DNA from: an uncultured Flavobacteriales bacterium
GTDB lineage: Bacteria; Bacteroidota; Bacteroidia; Flavobacteriales_D; Sanyastnellaceae
NCBI GenBank assembly: GCA_937974555.1
Contig: CALJKR010000006.1
Location: forward strand, 1 to 8,288
Length of the DNA stretch: 8,288 bases
Reading direction: 5' to 3'
The number at the start of each line of letters is the position of its first letter. Position 1 is the stretch's first letter. The notes beneath the pieces are model-generated. The model searched no databases, had not been told where the DNA came from, and worked only from the letters and a program-made list of their open reading frames with translations. This document shows positions 7,001-8,288 of this stretch, piece by piece. A program made the translations under genes and the position numbers.

Positions 7001-8288
7001 AGCACAAGTTTTCCAGGCGGTACTGAAATCTGCAATGGTGTAGATGATGACTGTGATGGCAGTGTGGATGAAGGGGTGCAAACCACATTCTATGCGGATG
7101 TTGATTCTGATGGTTATGGGGATATTGCCACAACGACACTGGCTTGTACCGCTCCTGCGGGATATGTTTCCAATGATGATGATTGCAATGATGCCTCAGC
7201 CAGTGTTAATCCAGGAGCTTCGGAAATTTGCAATGGGGTAGATGAAGATTGTGATGGAACGGTGGATGAAGGTGTGAAAATGACTTATTATCTGGATAAT
7301 GATGGAGATGGTTTTGGAGATGCTTCAATTACAACTTTGGATTGTTCAGCTCCCACGGGTTATGTTTCCAATGACAATGATTGTAACGATGCAAATGCTT
7401 CGGTGAATGCCGGTGCAAGTGAAACCTGCAATGGTACAGACGATAATTGCAATGGCAATATAGATGAAGGAGTGCTTTTAACTTTTTATTTGGATGCTGA
7501 TGGTGATGGTTATGGTGCTCCCGGCACTTCCATACAAGCTTGTTCAGCGCCAGTGGGATATGTGGCGAACGATTTGGATTTTGATGACAATACACCTGGC
7601 TCATATCCTGGCGCTCCTGAGGTTTGTAATTTGATAGATGATGATGGTGACGGTGCCATTGATGAAGGTGTTCAAATTACCTTTTATTCGGATGTTGATG
7701 CAGATGGATTCGGGGATTTGAATAACACGATTTTGGCTTGTTCTGTTCCTGTGGGCTATACTTCAAACAGTACAGATTGTGACGATTCGAATGCCAACGT
7801 TTTCCCATCATCAACCGAAACATGCAATGGTGTTGACGATGATTGTGATGGAACCATTGATGAAGGTGTCAAAACGACGTATTACGCGGATGCTGATGCA
7901 GATGGTTACGGAAATGCGGCAGTCACTATTTTGGCTTGCTCAACACCATCTGGATTCGTTGAGAATGATACCGATTGTGACGATCAAGTGGCTACAACCT
8001 TTCCTTCGGCTTCGGAGGTTTGCAATGGTGTTGATGATGATTGTGATGGTTCAATTGATGAAGGGGTGCTTACAACTTTCTATGCCGATACCGATGGTGA
8101 TGGCTTTGGAGATGCGCTAACTACTTCATTGGCTTGTACTACACCCGCAGGATTTTCTAATAATGATGATGATTGCAATGATTCCAATGTCAACGTCAAT
8201 CCCGCAGTAAATGAATCTTGCAATGGTATTGATGATGACTGTGACGGTTCAGTAGACAATGGTCTCACTTTCATCAACTATTATGTGG
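4007..8288 (+). CDS. Giant secreted lectin-like / Ig-like / MopE-type repeat protein (3' partial)
   Basis: One frame runs from ATG 4007 to the right edge without a stop: at least 1427 residues. A second in-frame ATG at 4010 is an equally possible start. Residues 1-31 form a signal peptide with a hydrophobic ALAWVLFVFLPFVGLA stretch, cleaved probably before Q32. Residues about 32-150 are a beta-rich region with GVLTFSGTTSAANWQALLRT, resembling cadherin-like repeats of bacterial adhesins. Residues about 155-315 are a C-type lectin-like domain with GYLATIQS, EPN (272-274) and WND (295-297). Four Ig-like repeats follow (about 335-694), then eleven complete 66-67-residue MopE-type repeats and the start of a twelfth. 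The product is most likely an exported cell-surface adhesin or matrix protein; a T9SS sorting domain is expected beyond the window but not seen. No enzyme motif is visible. It is separated from hppA by a terminator and probably transcribed alone. Confidence 0.93.
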   Translation, partial: MMKNLSFQSVVWKSSALAWVLFVFLPFVGLAQTATTITLTGTNTALSAAYNTATVVDPGLVISSDGNISGFRVQITQSYVSGASGDLLDYTGALPSGVTATAFNTTTGVLTFSGTTSAANWQALLRTVRFRSTTSTCYPTMRTVTFTAGNVYYNPLTGHYYEYVASSGNWPAAKDAAELRSYYGRLGYLATIQSSAENNFIWKIMSTDAWFGASDNVTYINAATGVTTYASQAAAEGKWYWISGPERGTMFSNGNVSPVTQSGQYANWNTNEPNNSGSTEHSGQFYSSGGSAGRWNDLSQTSNLSGYLTEYGGMPGDITTATTIFTRSITVAGAASGSITGGGGNVCSGSNSTTLTLTDLVGSVVRWESSLDNFFTAGTTINNTTLSLTVSNITQTTYYRAVVNSTSPASCSALATSSVSLTVAPTLSGSISAINNQICANGDVELTLSGNQGNINKWQRSTNQTTWTDIANTTNYLTEIIPAAGTYYYRTEVQTPGCGAAVYTTNKTITVIAGTPPDGGAVSSAGFCGGTNSGTLTLSTYTGTISKWQRSVDNGIVWTDVVNTAATYAFSGISATTLYRAVLTSGACGTAYSTPGSVTVSTNSVAGTATGNQTVCGGSGITNITLSGNTGTIQWASSLNNSTFTNITGATSSTLSQSNLAANIDQTTYYRATVTNGACTSVNSNTITATYNAPVTYYQDSDADGYGKDNVTQSVCTGQPSGYTTQGGDCNDLNAAVKPSATETCNLIDDNCNGTVDEGVQTTFYVDFDGDGYGNPAVPVLACTQPTGYVNNSNDFNDNNNTAYNGAPELCDSLDNDGDLLIDEGVQNTYYADSDGDGYGDINVPGLACSQPLNYASNSTDCNDLNVAINTAATEICNGVDDDCDGLTDEGVQTTYYADGDGDGFGNSNINQMACSQPLGYVLNQSDCNDSNGSVNTAATEICNSIDDDCDGLIDEGVQNTYFLDADGDGYGTNSTTTLACSVPVNYVSNDNDCDDALSTSFPGGTEICNGVDDDCDGSVDEGVQTTFYADVDSDGYGDIATTTLACTAPAGYVSNDDDCNDASASVNPGASEICNGVDEDCDGTVDEGVKMTYYLDNDGDGFGDASITTLDCSAPTGYVSNDNDCNDANASVNAGASETCNGTDDNCNGNIDEGVLLTFYLDADGDGYGAPGTSIQACSAPVGYVANDLDFDDNTPGSYPGAPEVCNLIDDDGDGAIDEGVQITFYSDVDADGFGDLNNTILACSVPVGYTSNSTDCDDSNANVFPSSTETCNGVDDDCDGTIDEGVKTTYYADADADGYGNAAVTILACSTPSGFVENDTDCDDQVATTFPSASEVCNGVDDDCDGSIDEGVLTTFYADTDGDGFGDALTTSLACTTPAGFSNNDDDCNDSNVNVNPAVNESCNGIDDDCDGSVDNGLTFINYYV
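4100..4445 (+). other. Cadherin-like beta region of the giant protein
   Basis: The segment after the signal peptide has the pattern GDLLDYTG-x(n)-GVLTFSGTTSAANWQALLRT-VRFRSTT, ending in TVTFTAGN. This closely resembles the repeated beta-sandwich unit in large bacterial adhesins, where a GxLTLxG strand is followed by a helix with W/YQxALR and a V-x-Y/F strand. Only one copy is present. Assignment is by pattern and is tentative. Confidence 0.5.
4463..4960 (+). other. C-type lectin-like domain of the giant protein
   Basis: Residues about 155-315 show the order expected for the fold: an entry strand (HYYEYVA, 159-165), a helix with AAKDAAEL, GYLATIQSSAENNFI, AWFGASD (the WIGL position), WYWISGPERG, ANWNTNEPNN, GRWNDL and a closing YLTEYGG strand. 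EPN (272-274) and WND (295-297) are the Ca2+- and sugar-binding signatures, EPN being the mannose-type form in animal lectins. The domain contains no cysteine, unlike the disulfide-bonded animal domains. Sugar binding is inferred from these motifs only. Confidence 0.85.
5009..6088 (+). repeat. Four Ig-like repeats of about 90 residues
   Basis: Units at about 5009-5284, 5285-5554, 5555-5818 and 5819-6088 share an early Cys (VCSG, ICAN, FCGG, VCGG), a TLTLS/ITLSG strand, a tryptophan motif (VRWESS, NKWQRS, SKWQRS, IQWASS), a YYRAVV-like strand, and a late Cys (SCSA, GCGA, ACGT, ACTS). Each unit has this one Cys pair, likely a disulfide. Such Ig-like or PKD-like units are common stalk modules in T9SS-exported Bacteroidota proteins; here they connect the lectin-like domain to the metal-binding array. 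The protein sequences have diverged well beyond recent duplication. Confidence 0.85.
6089..8288 (+). repeat. Array of 198-bp MopE-type repeats (11 complete, continues past the edge)
   Basis: The first unit is 201 bp (6089-6289). Ten units of exactly 198 bp then start at 6290, 6488, 6686, 6884, 7082, 7280, 7478, 7676, 7874 and 8072; a twelfth begins at 8270. Consensus: T-T-[FY]-Y-x-D-x-D-x-D-G-[YF]-G, then LAC(S/T)xPxGYxSN, DC(N/D)D, E(I/T)CNG, DDDCDG, xxDEGVQ. There are four Cys per unit, except units 2 and 8 which have two. The DxDxDG loop resembles Ca2+ sites of EF-hand-like and thrombospondin type 3 repeats; the family is annotated as a putative metal-binding MopE-like motif. The fixed length contrasts with diverged sequence, which suggests selection on unit size. 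Confidence 0.93.

Noticed and set aside
5960..7604. Frames on both strands within the Ig-like and MopE-type repeat regions, some with patterned His- or Met-rich translations
   Set aside because: The patterns are produced by repeated GAT/GATGG codons of the real frame, which stays open from 4007 to the edge.
7561..7680. Sequencing error as the cause of the missing cysteines in unit 8
   Set aside because: The frame is intact, and the same two replacements occur independently in unit 2, so they are unlikely to be errors.
6089..8288. CRISPR-like array
   Set aside because: The 198-bp period is a coding repeat of 66 codons with diverged copies throughout; there are no short identical repeats separated by unique spacers.

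Overview
The window looks like chromosomal DNA of a Bacteroidota bacterium, probably a marine or aquatic Flavobacteriales-type lineage. The evidence is a type IX secretion (T9SS) C-terminal sorting domain, TAnnTTTG-type promoter elements, A-rich leaders without a clear Shine-Dalgarno, and secreted proteins built from repeat families common in this phylum. The lineage is inferred from style, not from a marker gene. No RNA gene, insertion sequence, CRISPR array or broken gene was found.

All three genes lie on the + strand and look like separate transcription units. (1) Positions 1-1238 hold the 3' part of a gene for a secreted, Cys- and Asp-rich repeat protein. It has three 51-residue repeats, then MopE-type putative metal-binding repeats, then a T9SS type A sorting domain. 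A strong terminator follows. (2) Positions 1408-3852 hold hppA, an ion-pumping membrane pyrophosphatase, with its own promoter and a strong terminator. It is K+-dependent by motif. Its gate glutamate appears to have moved to another helix, and about 91 extra residues at the C-terminus carry 14 Cys and 11 His. (3) From 4007 to beyond the right edge runs one uninterrupted reading frame for a giant secreted protein, at least 1427 residues. In order it has a signal peptide, a cadherin-like beta region, a Cys-free C-type lectin-like domain, four Ig-like repeats of about 90 residues, and at least eleven MopE-type repeats phased at 198 bp. No stop codon appears after 4007 in this frame, so the many short open frames on both strands there are shadows.

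The two outer genes encode cell-surface or extracellular proteins that share the MopE-type repeat, which probably binds Ca2+ or another metal through DxDxDG loops. The pyrophosphatase between them couples PPi hydrolysis to ion pumping at the inner membrane. A functional link between the pump and its neighbours is not shown by the sequence. The most unusual features are the Cys/His-rich tail on the pump and the paired cysteine losses within the 198-bp repeat array.
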